Assembly: GCA_019418235.1 (NCBI GenBank)
Contig: DYCH01000006.1
Span: 1 to 15,014, forward strand
From: Sutterella sp.
GTDB taxonomy: Bacteria > Pseudomonadota > Gammaproteobacteria > Burkholderiales > Burkholderiaceae_F
Direction of reading: 5' to 3'
DNA: 15,014 bases
The notes beneath the pieces are model-generated. The model had not been told where the DNA came from. It was given only the letters and a program-made list of their open reading frames with translations, and did no database searches. Below, one piece after another: positions 1 to 6,586 of the stretch. The stretch's first letter is position 1, and the number at the start of each line of letters is the position of its first letter. The translations under genes were made by a program, and so were the position numbers.

Positions 1-2
1 AT

Positions 3-98
3 TTTACTTCAACGACTGACGTCGTTGCACGGCTTCCTCCTCCCATTGAAATAGGAGGCTTCCGCCGTGAATTTTCTGTGATCACATTTCTGATCTGA
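3..98 (+). CDS. 3' end of an unidentified gene (partial, runs off the left edge)
   Basis: A reading frame is open from base 3 to a TGA at 96-98 and ends two bases before a strong bidirectional terminator, which is what the end of a real plus-strand gene would look like. The 31 visible residues include the stretch VARLPPPIEIGGFRREF and then a hydrophobic end. The DNA in this frame is unusually palindromic (10-27 and 28-69), as is often seen where IS200/IS605-type tnpB genes overlap the structured right end of the element. The fragment is too short to name a family, and it may not be coding at all. The supporting evidence is only the open frame and its position against the terminator. Confidence 0.35.
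   Translation, partial: FTSTTDVVARLPPPIEIGGFRREFSVITFLI
10..69. repeat. Nested inverted repeats / strong secondary structure
   Basis: CAACGAC (10-16) pairs with GTCGTTG (21-27) across a 4-base loop. Next to it CACGGC (28-33) pairs with GCCGTG (64-69), and CCTCCT (36-41) inside it pairs with AGGAGG (53-58). The ten-base units starting at 31 and 57 are also near-identical direct repeats (GGCTTCCTCC and GGCTTCCGCC). Two adjacent hairpins this compact are seen in insertion-sequence ends, in structured RNAs and in some terminators. There is no T-run, so these are not the terminator; that is the next element. Confidence 0.6.
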
Positions 99-100
99 CA

Positions 101-138
101 AAAAAACTCGGTGGATTTTCAGGTTCACCGAGTTTTTT
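101..138. terminator. Bidirectional intrinsic terminator
   Basis: A perfect 13-base inverted repeat (AAAAAACTCGGTG at 101-113 and CACCGAGTTTTTT at 126-138) encloses a 12-base loop and carries an A-run on one side and a T-run on the other. It works on paper in both directions. It ends three bases from the stop codon of the minus-strand AEC transporter and begins just after the plus-strand frame ending at 98, so it separates two convergent genes. Confidence 0.9.
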
Positions 139-141
139 CAA

Positions 142-1050
142 TTAAAGCATGATGAGTGCACTGACAATCGGGATGCTTGCTGCCACCGATAAAGAATTGA
201 AGTTGGCCGCCATCTTCACATCACACTTGGCTTTAATGGAGAAAATCATCGCCACAGCAGGGATCGGCGCAAAAGCCAAAATGGCCAACGCACGACGAAT
301 TTCTTCATCAAATGGCAACAAGTAGTAAAACGTCGCTGAAATGACGGCAGAGAAAAGCAAACGAACAAAAAGAAGCTTAAAAAGGTCAATGACTTGTTCA
401 CGACGCATGATGAGATTAATCCCCTGCCCGATCATGATCATTGCCAAAAAGGCGTTGGCATTAGCACCAATTTGCGCCACGTCCAACACTGCCTTCGGGA
501 AGGATAAATGCAATAGGGCCATGATCATCATGACGGCATAAGCCCAAATGGGACCCGATGTCGCCAAACGGGAAAGAATGCTCTTGGCGTAGTCCCAACG
601 AGAGCCTTCAGAGCCCACCGCAATGGAGTACGTTGTCCCCGTGCACATCAAGGCGTTACCGATATCAAACATACAAATCGATAAAAAGCCTAAGGGAGAC
701 AAAAAGCTTTGCAAGAAAGGCATAGCAAAGGTGCCGATGTTGTAGCCAGCCAAGTTAATGGCTGCAAAGGTACGTGCTGTCGGATTTTTACGTTGCCAGA
801 CCATGCCAACCACAACCATCACGAGGTTGGCAAGAACGCCTAAGAAAATCAGACCGAAAAAGCTTGCTTTCATCTCAATGCCGTTGAGGCTCACCATCAC
901 CAAACACGGCAACGTCACATAAAGCAAAAGACCCGAAATCGCATGAACGGTATCGGCCTTGAGCACATTACAGCGACGAAGGATGTAGCCCAAAACAATG
1001 AAGGCAACAAAGCCAGCAATTTTTGCCAATGCTTCCATTTCAACACACAT
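142..1050 (-). CDS. AEC (auxin efflux carrier) family transporter
   Basis: This is a polytopic inner-membrane protein of 302 residues, the usual length for the AEC family of secondary carriers, which includes permeases for malate and other organic acids. About ten hydrophobic segments are visible in two halves. The N-terminal segment (AGFVAFIVLGYILRRCNVL) and the following motif LLLYVTLPCLVMVSL, with its Pro in the second helix, are typical of the family. The C-terminal half repeats the pattern and contains LAFAPIPAVAM. The substrate cannot be told from sequence. Two starts are possible, Met1 at 1050 and Met5 at 1038, and neither has a clear Shine-Dalgarno, so the longer is given. The gene is divergent from lpxH across 87 bases and is followed at once by a terminator, so it is probably monocistronic. 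Confidence 0.85.
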   Translation of the reverse strand: MCVEMEALAKIAGFVAFIVLGYILRRCNVLKADTVHAISGLLLYVTLPCLVMVSLNGIEMKASFFGLIFLGVLANLVMVVVGMVWQRKNPTARTFAAINLAGYNIGTFAMPFLQSFLSPLGFLSICMFDIGNALMCTGTTYSIAVGSEGSRWDYAKSILSRLATSGPIWAYAVMMIMALLHLSFPKAVLDVAQIGANANAFLAMIMIGQGINLIMRREQVIDLFKLLFVRLLFSAVISATFYYLLPFDEEIRRALAILAFAPIPAVAMIFSIKAKCDVKMAANFNSLSVAASIPIVSALIML

Positions 1051-1137
1051 CTAAAAAGAGAGAACAAAATTTTACGCCTTCACTCACGTTCAACGCGAAA
1101 CCACTGTAAACTTTCCTAAGGTTTTGGATTTAGTTTT

Positions 1138-1935
1138 ATGTCACTTTTTAGCACACCCGTTACCGACACCGAGACGCTTGAACTCAATCTCAAGCGCCCC
1201 TACTTTATTTCTGACTTGCACTTGGATGTCAATCGTCGAAAGGACTTTGCTTGTTTTTCACATTTTATCCGTGAGCATGAAGATCATTTTGACGAACTCG
1301 TCATCTTGGGGGATTTCTTTGACTATTGGGTGGGCGATGATGCCATTGACACAGCGCATGACTATGTTGAAGTGTTGCGCGAACTTTCCCAAAACAAAAA
1401 GCTTTTCATCATGCACGGCAATCGTGACTTTATGCTAGGGGGCGATTTTTCCAAGGCCATTGGGGCGACACTCCTAACCGATCCGACAAAGGCCGTCATC
1501 TGCGACAAACACTATCTTTTATCTCACGGTGATATTTGGTGTACACGCGATTCAGACTATCAAAAAGTACGTGCTCGCGTGCGCTCTTTTGCTTGGCAAT
1601 GGTTTGTTTTGCGCTTGCCCCTTGCAAAGCGCTTAGACATTGCTAGGAACGCTCGAAATAAAAGCCAAGAAAAGAAAGTGGAAAAGCCCGTTGAAGTGAT
1701 GGATGTTGTTAACGAAGCTATTCTCGCTCATTGCTCAAAAGAAACCGTTGGCATCATTCATGGTCATACGCACCGTCCCAACCAATACCCCGTATCCGAT
1801 ACGGTTAATCGCTGGGTCATTCCGGATTGGCGCCATGGAGAGGATAATGATCTTACGCTCGGGTTCATTGCTTTTAAAAACGGTGAGCCTTGCATTGAAA
1901 TGACAACCTATGACGCCAAGGAGATTGCCAAATGA
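1138..1935 (+). CDS. lpxH: UDP-2,3-diacylglucosamine diphosphatase LpxH
   Basis: LpxH is the calcineurin-like metallophosphoesterase that hydrolyses UDP-2,3-diacylglucosamine to 2,3-diacylglucosamine-1-phosphate (lipid X) and UMP at the inner face of the cytoplasmic membrane in lipid A synthesis. All metal-ligand motifs are present: SDLHLD (Asp26, His28), GDFFDYW (Asp59), GNRDF (Asn95, Arg96), SHGD (His130) and HGHTHRP (His210, His212). The product is 265 residues, longer than the roughly 240 of E. coli because of an N-terminal extension of about 18 residues and a longer C-terminus. The start at 1138 has a weak GGA nine bases upstream; a start inside the extension is possible. The stop overlaps the next start by 4 bases (ATGA), so it is translationally coupled to the lipoprotein gene. 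Confidence 0.93.
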   Translation: MSLFSTPVTDTETLELNLKRPYFISDLHLDVNRRKDFACFSHFIREHEDHFDELVILGDFFDYWVGDDAIDTAHDYVEVLRELSQNKKLFIMHGNRDFMLGGDFSKAIGATLLTDPTKAVICDKHYLLSHGDIWCTRDSDYQKVRARVRSFAWQWFVLRLPLAKRLDIARNARNKSQEKKVEKPVEVMDVVNEAILAHCSKETVGIIHGHTHRPNQYPVSDTVNRWVIPDWRHGEDNDLTLGFIAFKNGEPCIEMTTYDAKEIAK

Positions 1936-2609
1936 GTCAACAATCTTTTCGTACGTCTTGTAAAGTTGCGGCCGTCCTTTTAACGACGCTAACGCTGACG
2001 GCTTGCGCAACTCCCACGGTGACCACGCAAGTGCAGATTTCCTCTCGCTTATCCATGGCACCCACGCTTGATAACCCCAATCTTCGCCCGATGCCCGACT
2101 GGGGGCACACGGTTGCCATTGTGCCCGGTGCCAGCACGAAGACCATGGATCCGACTTACGAAGCGATTAAAGAGTCTGTCAAGGCCATGCTTTTTGCGGC
2201 GAAGTTTGAACCAATTGAAGGTAACAAGCGCTCTGACTACAAACTCTCAATTGACTGGTCACTTAAACCCTCTCGCAAGATTGAAGAAGTCGAAGAAGTA
2301 CCTGTGATGATGCCGGGCCCCATCATTTGGAATCCCCGCTACCATCACTACCATCGCATGGGCATGGAAACCGTCTGGGTAAGTCAAGTGCGTCACGTTC
2401 AACTCTACATGCGAACGCTCACCTTAAATCTCTACGAGGGTAAAGACAAGACGCCTGTCTACACAGCCACCGTCTCGCATGAGTCTCGTTGCAAACAGTA
2501 CCGTGATGCCATTCCGTACCTTGTGCACGCTGGGATTAATAATCTCTACAGTCCCAACGGAACGCAAAAGTTAGAAACGGTTGAAGCGGTGACGGAAATC
2601 TGTCGATAG
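1932..2609 (+). CDS. Lipoprotein, possibly DUF4136-like
   Basis: The 225-residue product has a lipoprotein signal peptide: a basic N-terminus, a hydrophobic core and a lipobox LTAC with the lipidated cysteine at residue 25. No Asp follows that cysteine, so outer-membrane sorting is expected. The mature part looks like the small envelope lipoproteins grouped as DUF4136 (a conserved strand reading SDYKLSIDWSLKP at 101-113, with later strands around 154-181), but this assignment is from general resemblance only. A histidine, methionine and aromatic-rich stretch at 133-147 (WNPRYHHYHRMGMET) stands out and could bind metal or lie on the surface. The gene overlaps lpxH by 4 bases and the dehydrogenase gene starts 4 bases after it, so the three form one transcription unit. 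Function unknown. Confidence 0.8.
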   Translation: MSQQSFRTSCKVAAVLLTTLTLTACATPTVTTQVQISSRLSMAPTLDNPNLRPMPDWGHTVAIVPGASTKTMDPTYEAIKESVKAMLFAAKFEPIEGNKRSDYKLSIDWSLKPSRKIEEVEEVPVMMPGPIIWNPRYHHYHRMGMETVWVSQVRHVQLYMRTLTLNLYEGKDKTPVYTATVSHESRCKQYRDAIPYLVHAGINNLYSPNGTQKLETVEAVTEICR

Positions 2610-2613
2610 TCTT

Positions 2614-3399
2614 ATGGAAAAAGTTGCCATTATTACCGGGGCGTCGAGCGGTCTAGGGGCGGAGTTCGCAAGAAGTTTAGCAGCCAAAGGTTACCGCTTA
2701 CTTCTCATTGCACGACGCGAAGATAAACTTCAAGAAGTCGCTCTGACCGTAAAAGTCACTACAGATATTTTGCCTTTGGATTTAACGACAGTTGACGCTT
2801 GTGACAAAGTCATTGATTACTTGAAAACGCATCAACTTCAACCTTCACTTCTCATCAATAATGCGGGATTTGGCGCATTTGACCCTGCTTTAGAGATTGA
2901 CATCGACAAACAAGAAGCGATGATCGATCTTAACGTCAAGGCGCTCACGAAACTGACATTAAGTATTGCGCCTTTGATGAAAAAAGCGCATGAAGGACAA
3001 ATTCTCAATGTGGCTTCCATTGCCGCCTTTTGCCCATGCCCCAATCTTGCGGTCTACGGGGCGACAAAAGCTTACGTTCTCGCCTTTACGGAAAACCTTG
3101 CCGCAGAACTTCGCCCCTTTGGTGTAACCGTCACAGCATTATGTCCCGGCCCCGTTCGGACAGATTTTTGGTCGGTTGCAGGCGTAAACCGTACGCAGTC
3201 TTTTGACTTTTGCATGACCGAGGCAAAGGATGTCGTTCGTGATGGCCTCAATGCTCTACAAAGAGAAAAAGTTAGCGTGACATCGGGAATCATCAATAAG
3301 TTACTCTATGGCGTCATTCGTTGTGTGCCTAGAAGTCTTAGCCTGCGTGTTGCTCAAGGCATCATGAATACGGTTTTGGGAAAAAATAAAAGAATTTAA
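2614..3399 (+). CDS. Short-chain dehydrogenase/reductase (SDR), classical type
   Basis: This 261-residue protein is a cytoplasmic NAD(P)(H)-dependent oxidoreductase of the classical SDR family. The cofactor-binding motif TGASSGLG is at 8-15, followed by basic residues at 34-35 (ARR) that suggest NADP(H) preference. The NNAG motif is at 82-85. The catalytic triad is visible as Ser135, Tyr148 and Lys152 (YGATK), followed by the CPGPVRTDF loop at 177-185. It resembles the DltE/YbbO-like subgroup annotated as acting on acyl chains or aldehydes, but the substrate cannot be set from sequence. It is the third gene of the lpxH unit, 4 bases after the lipoprotein, with no good Shine-Dalgarno of its own, so coupling is likely. 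There is no terminator before the tRNA, so transcripts may run on to the terminator at 3532. Confidence 0.9.
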   Translation: MEKVAIITGASSGLGAEFARSLAAKGYRLLLIARREDKLQEVALTVKVTTDILPLDLTTVDACDKVIDYLKTHQLQPSLLINNAGFGAFDPALEIDIDKQEAMIDLNVKALTKLTLSIAPLMKKAHEGQILNVASIAAFCPCPNLAVYGATKAYVLAFTENLAAELRPFGVTVTALCPGPVRTDFWSVAGVNRTQSFDFCMTEAKDVVRDGLNALQREKVSVTSGIINKLLYGVIRCVPRSLSLRVAQGIMNTVLGKNKRI

Positions 3400-3408
3400 C
3401 GAAAAGAC

Positions 3409-3437
3409 TTGCATCTTTGAATCGAAGTCTGCATAAT
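3409..3437 (+). promoter_or_regulatory. Sigma-70-type promoter for tRNA-Arg
   Basis: A -35 box TTGCAT (3409-3414) and a -10 box CATAAT (3432-3437) are separated by exactly 17 bases. The expected start near 3444 lies about 8 bases before the tRNA. This matches the short leaders usual for single tRNA genes. Confidence 0.6.
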
Positions 3438-3451
3438 ACTGATTCCGCAGT

Positions 3452-3528
3452 GCGCCGGTAGCTCAGTTGGATAGAGTACCTGGCTACGAACCAGGGGGTC
3501 GCGGGTTCGAATCCTACCCGGCGCACCA
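3452..3528 (+). tRNA. tRNA-Arg (anticodon ACG)
   Basis: A 77-base cloverleaf with encoded CCA. The acceptor arms GCGCCGG (3452-3458) and CCGGCGC (3518-3524) pair perfectly, and A3525 is the discriminator before CCA. The D arm contains AGCTCAGTTGGATAGAGT. The anticodon stem CCTGG/CCAGG encloses CTACGAA, giving ACG at 3486-3488; A34 is normally converted to inosine, so it reads CGU, CGC and CGA. The T loop is TTCGAAT. One oddity is the T stem GCGGG/CCTAC (3501-3505 and 3513-3517), which has a C-A mismatch at the second pair and a G-U at the third, whereas the E. coli counterpart is fully paired. It is probably still functional, because every other arm is intact and it has a promoter and a terminator. 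Confidence 0.97.
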
Positions 3529-3531
3529 GAC

Positions 3532-3570
3532 AATCCCAAATGCCCTAAAGGCATTTGGGATTTCCTTTTT
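3532..3570 (+). terminator. Intrinsic terminator after tRNA-Arg
   Basis: A perfect 13-base stem (AATCCCAAATGCC at 3532-3544 and GGCATTTGGGATT at 3550-3562) with a 5-base loop is followed by TCCTTTTT. It lies 4 bases past the tRNA CCA end. In the other direction the hairpin lacks a T-run, so it would stop transcription of the converging OLD gene only weakly. Confidence 0.9.
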
Positions 3571-3585
3571 CTAAGTCGCTAATTT

Positions 3586-5307
3586 TCAATTCTTCTCTTC
3601 AGGCTTTAATCCGATCCATTGACCAATTAAGTCAAAAGCAGACATGACAGCCCCCGGTAACATCTCTTCGATCGGGCGTCCAAAGGGATTGAGTTGAATA
3701 ATATCGCCCAAGAAACCGGAGTATTCCGATTTTTTCTTTTCCAATCGGTGTTTGAGTTCACGATCGGTCATCTTCATGTAGCGTTGACGGCGCAGTTTTC
3801 GATTCTTTGGCGACTGATCGGTCATGTTGCTACAAGCCAAAAGCGCCTCAATGGCTTCCATACGAAGCTTCACCTTATGCACTAACTCCCCTTCCATCGC
3901 AAGGCCCGGTGACAAGAAAAACACATCACTATGATTTTGACGATGGTCAAATTGCACTTTGCGTTCAACGTCAGAGAGTTGCTTCATGACAACATGCGAC
4001 GTATCTCCATCATTGTCGCTTACCACACAGAAGGGCTTTCTCAAACTCATCGCCAAAAGTAAGAACGGCGAATAACTCTTTCCATCGACGCCGACAATCG
4101 TAATTCCAAAAGCGCTCGGATCATCGCCAAAATAGGCATGGAACATCCCTCGAATCAATTGCTCTTCGGTTACTCCTTCAACAAACATCAAACCTCTGGC
4201 AAAAAGCACTTCACCTCTAAAGCGAAGGATTAAACGTTTGAGCATTCGAACATCGCTCGGATCCATCCTGCGGGGTAACCAACGCACATCAATGCGATCA
4301 CCGATCTTAGCCATTGAGCGAAAAGCCTGCGGCTCCACGACAGAGGCAATATAGGGCGAGTGGGTTGAGACGAGTAATTGGTGAGACAGACTCATTAACT
4401 GACTCATTAATGTGCGCTGAGCATTAGGGTGCAAATGTGTTTCAGGCTCTTCGGCGGCCATCAAAATAAACAAGGGCCAACCATGGGCTTTGGCTTGACG
4501 CACTAAACCTTCCACTAAAGTAATGGTTGAAAGCGTGACCAGCGTCTTTTGACACCCTTGGCCTTGTCGGGAAGGAACTGCGCCTTGCGTTTGATCGTTT
4601 TTCATAAATTCAAAAAAGCGACCAATATTTTCAGCGTTTAAAGGCACGTCGTCTGGCAACGTACTCCCCGGCCCTTCTAACGTTTCGGATAAACGATTTA
4701 ATATATCTCGCCAATCTTCGATAGGCGTTTGGGCGTATTGAGGATGCGCTTCAAACTCTTCTTTGAGTTGCGAGAGGGCATTATTGATAAAGGAGCCCTG
4801 TCGATCAAGAGAAGCCTTTAAATCATCTTCGGCTTGAAGCATCACCATTTTGATGCAGTCAAGAGACGTATCTAATGCATTTCCTAGAATCTCTCGATCC
4901 CAATTGGTAAAGCGTTCACGCGATTTTTCAATGAGTTGTTGTGCTTCATTCCACGAAAAGCGCGTTCTGAAAGCAAAATACTCCCGACGGTGATGATCAG
5001 ATTGAATCCCTTCGGGCAAGGCTTTGGCCCACATTGGTTCAAAGTAAGAAAGGCGTTCCCCTTTATCATTGACCGGAACAAACCGAACATCAATCGTGAT
5101 TTCATTGACGGTACTTTGATCGGCACGACGATGAAAGTCGGCGCGCTTGACGCTAAGTTCATCGGTGAGCGCCAACTGCAAAGCCTTAAGAACCGTGGTT
5201 TTGCCACAGTTATTGGACCCAATCAAAACGGAAGTCTGTCCTAAGGGCATCTTCAAAGATTGAATGCTTCTAAATCCGCTGATTCGTATTCTGTCGATCG
5301 CAATCAT
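3586..5307 (-). CDS. OLD-family ATP-dependent endonuclease (AAA ATPase + Toprim)
   Basis: The 573-residue product joins an N-terminal ABC/RecF-type ATPase to a Toprim nuclease domain, the layout of OLD (overcoming lysogenization defect) nucleases. Visible in order are an N-terminal strand set IRISGFRSI, Walker A GSNNCGKT at 30-37, a signature-like SRQGQGCQKTL at 246-256, Walker B ILMAAEEPETHLHP at 281-294 with Glu286/Glu287, and a switch histidine in VSTHSP (His316). The Toprim part shows VEGVTEE (Glu377, Glu381) and VVSDNDGD (Asp431, Asp433, Asp435). A coiled-coil-like stretch lies near 155-210. All catalytic residues are present, so it is likely active on DNA. No UvrD-like helicase gene (the GajB partner of class 2 OLD) is adjacent, so it fits stand-alone class 1. 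The ATG at 5307 is chosen because AGAGGA precedes it by 7 bases; a GTG 60 bases further upstream has no Shine-Dalgarno. It lies beside a tRNA gene and is divergent from the LOG-like gene. Confidence 0.9.
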   Translation of the reverse strand: MIAIDRIRISGFRSIQSLKMPLGQTSVLIGSNNCGKTTVLKALQLALTDELSVKRADFHRRADQSTVNEITIDVRFVPVNDKGERLSYFEPMWAKALPEGIQSDHHRREYFAFRTRFSWNEAQQLIEKSRERFTNWDREILGNALDTSLDCIKMVMLQAEDDLKASLDRQGSFINNALSQLKEEFEAHPQYAQTPIEDWRDILNRLSETLEGPGSTLPDDVPLNAENIGRFFEFMKNDQTQGAVPSRQGQGCQKTLVTLSTITLVEGLVRQAKAHGWPLFILMAAEEPETHLHPNAQRTLMSQLMSLSHQLLVSTHSPYIASVVEPQAFRSMAKIGDRIDVRWLPRRMDPSDVRMLKRLILRFRGEVLFARGLMFVEGVTEEQLIRGMFHAYFGDDPSAFGITIVGVDGKSYSPFLLLAMSLRKPFCVVSDNDGDTSHVVMKQLSDVERKVQFDHRQNHSDVFFLSPGLAMEGELVHKVKLRMEAIEALLACSNMTDQSPKNRKLRRQRYMKMTDRELKHRLEKKKSEYSGFLGDIIQLNPFGRPIEEMLPGAVMSAFDLIGQWIGLKPEEKN

Positions 5308-5410
5308 GAGCACATCCTCTGAGGTCTTTCTTTTATTCTGAACCATTTGCAAGAAAGTTTCTACCACCCGTAATTAAAGGCTACAATGAAAGAAAAAGAG
5401 GGGAAAACTT

Positions 5411-6532
5411 ATGCCAGAATACAGAGAAATTGAAACCGTCACACAATTATTAGGCTTAGTGACCGAGCCCGGTCAAATTGATCGCCATGTCTTTCAAAAT
5501 ATTGATTTCACGGACTTGGCCGACTTGGCTTCAGAATCCACTTTCAGCAACTGCCTGTTCTTAGGTTGCAAGTTGCCGGAAAGCTTTACCAAGGGGCTGG
5601 ATAAATCCAATTTGATTTTCCCGCGCTTAGACGCCCCCTTTGATATCTATCGCAGTTACCTCTATTCGGCCAATTCCCTTTACGCTGGTTTTGACCCACG
5701 TGATGAATCAACGATTAAAAACAGTTTCGACTACAAGGTTCATCAACACTACCTTGCCACCGGCCCAAGCTCTAAAAACGTAAAAGAAACGCTTTCTCGC
5801 TATCTTCACGACCATTCGATGAGTAACGCCATCAAGGACTTCTTAGAGCCCTATCATGAGCGTCAAATCGTGGGGATTATGGGCGGACACGACCTCTTAA
5901 GAACCGATCCCTTCTATCGCCAAATTGTTTACCTCAGCAAACGCCTGACCGAATTAGGTTTTATTATGGTTAGCGGTGGCGGAGCGGGCGCCATGGAGGC
6001 AACGCACTTAGGCGCCTGGCTTGCCGAGCGCACGGACAAGGAAGTCGAAGACGCTCTCGAAATTCTGTCTGCTGCGCCCAGTTGGCAGGATGCGGGGTGG
6101 CTATCAAGCGCCTTTAGAATTCGTTTCCGCTATCCACAAACGCACTTTATCAGCTTGGGCGTACCCACTTGGCTTTATGGCCACGAACCCGCCACCCCCT
6201 TTGCAACGCACATAGCAAAGTTCTTTGACAACAGCATTCGTGAAGACACAATTTTAAATATCACGCGAGGTGGTTTGATTTATACACCGGGCAGTGCCGG
6301 CACCATTCAAGAAATCTTCCAAGCGGCCGTTCCCAATCACTACCAAACCTATGGGTACGCAAGTCTCATGGTCTTCTTGGGAGTGGATTTCTGGCGCAAG
6401 GAATTGCCCGTTTATGAACTACTCGAATATCTCGTTAAAGAAGGAAAGTACAACGGTTTGAGAATCTCCATCACTGACAGCATTGATGAAGTAGTTGATA
6501 CTGTCAAAACGTTTAAACCGACCGCAGAATAA
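5411..6532 (+). CDS. LOG/SLOG-type Rossmann-fold nucleotide-binding protein with N-terminal extension
   Basis: The C-terminal two thirds of this 373-residue protein match the Rossmann-like fold of LOG/PpnN lysine-decarboxylase-named proteins, which cleave nucleoside monophosphates or bind nucleotides. Motifs are VGIMGGHD at 154-161, a glycine-rich VSGGGAGAMEA at 187-197 and TPGSAGTIQE at 292-301. The last corresponds to the family signature PGGxGTxxE but has Ser in place of the second Gly, and the usual Arg-Lys motif before it is replaced by NSIREDT (274-280). The first 150 residues are not part of the core fold; residues 41-70 look weakly like pentapeptide repeats (TFSNCLFLGCKL). No signal peptide or membrane segment is seen. 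A good Shine-Dalgarno (AGGGG) lies 7 bases before the ATG. It is divergent from the OLD nuclease gene, 103 bases apart, and is followed by a bidirectional terminator. Enzyme activity is uncertain. Confidence 0.75.
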   Translation: MPEYREIETVTQLLGLVTEPGQIDRHVFQNIDFTDLADLASESTFSNCLFLGCKLPESFTKGLDKSNLIFPRLDAPFDIYRSYLYSANSLYAGFDPRDESTIKNSFDYKVHQHYLATGPSSKNVKETLSRYLHDHSMSNAIKDFLEPYHERQIVGIMGGHDLLRTDPFYRQIVYLSKRLTELGFIMVSGGGAGAMEATHLGAWLAERTDKEVEDALEILSAAPSWQDAGWLSSAFRIRFRYPQTHFISLGVPTWLYGHEPATPFATHIAKFFDNSIREDTILNITRGGLIYTPGSAGTIQEIFQAAVPNHYQTYGYASLMVFLGVDFWRKELPVYELLEYLVKEGKYNGLRISITDSIDEVVDTVKTFKPTAE

Positions 6533-6545
6533 CGACACATAATTT

Positions 6546-6580
6546 AAAAAGGTGAATGGCTATCAACCGTTCACCTTTTT
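6546..6580. terminator. Bidirectional intrinsic terminator
   Basis: AAAAAGGTGAA (6546-6556) pairs with TTCACCTTTTT (6570-6580). The stem extends inward by a T-G and two G-C pairs, leaving a short loop. A and T runs flank both sides. It lies between the converging LOG-like gene (stop at 6532) and hemolysin III gene (stop at 6587) and can serve both. Confidence 0.92.
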
Positions 6581-6586
6581 TGTGCT

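Noticed and set aside
4936..5244. 102-codon plus-strand open frame
   Set aside because: It lies wholly inside the OLD nuclease gene on the other strand, has no Shine-Dalgarno and encodes no recognisable motif. Similar shadow frames inside hscA, iscS, lpxH and the lipoprotein genes were dismissed for the same reason.
3586..5307. Gabija (GajA/GajB) system
   Set aside because: The nuclease alone resembles GajA, but there is no UvrD-like helicase next to it. The adjacent gene is a Rossmann protein on the opposite strand.
5354..5387. Promoters in the OLD/LOG divergent gap (minus TTGTAG-17-TAGAAA, plus TACAAT at 5382-5387)
   Set aside because: Each candidate has either a poor -35 or a partial -10, so neither could be supported with enough confidence to list.
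3586..6532. Integrative genomic island at tRNA-Arg
   Set aside because: No integrase gene and no second copy of the tRNA 3' end was found within the window, so only the tRNA-proximal location supports it. Kept as an inference in the findings, not as a feature.
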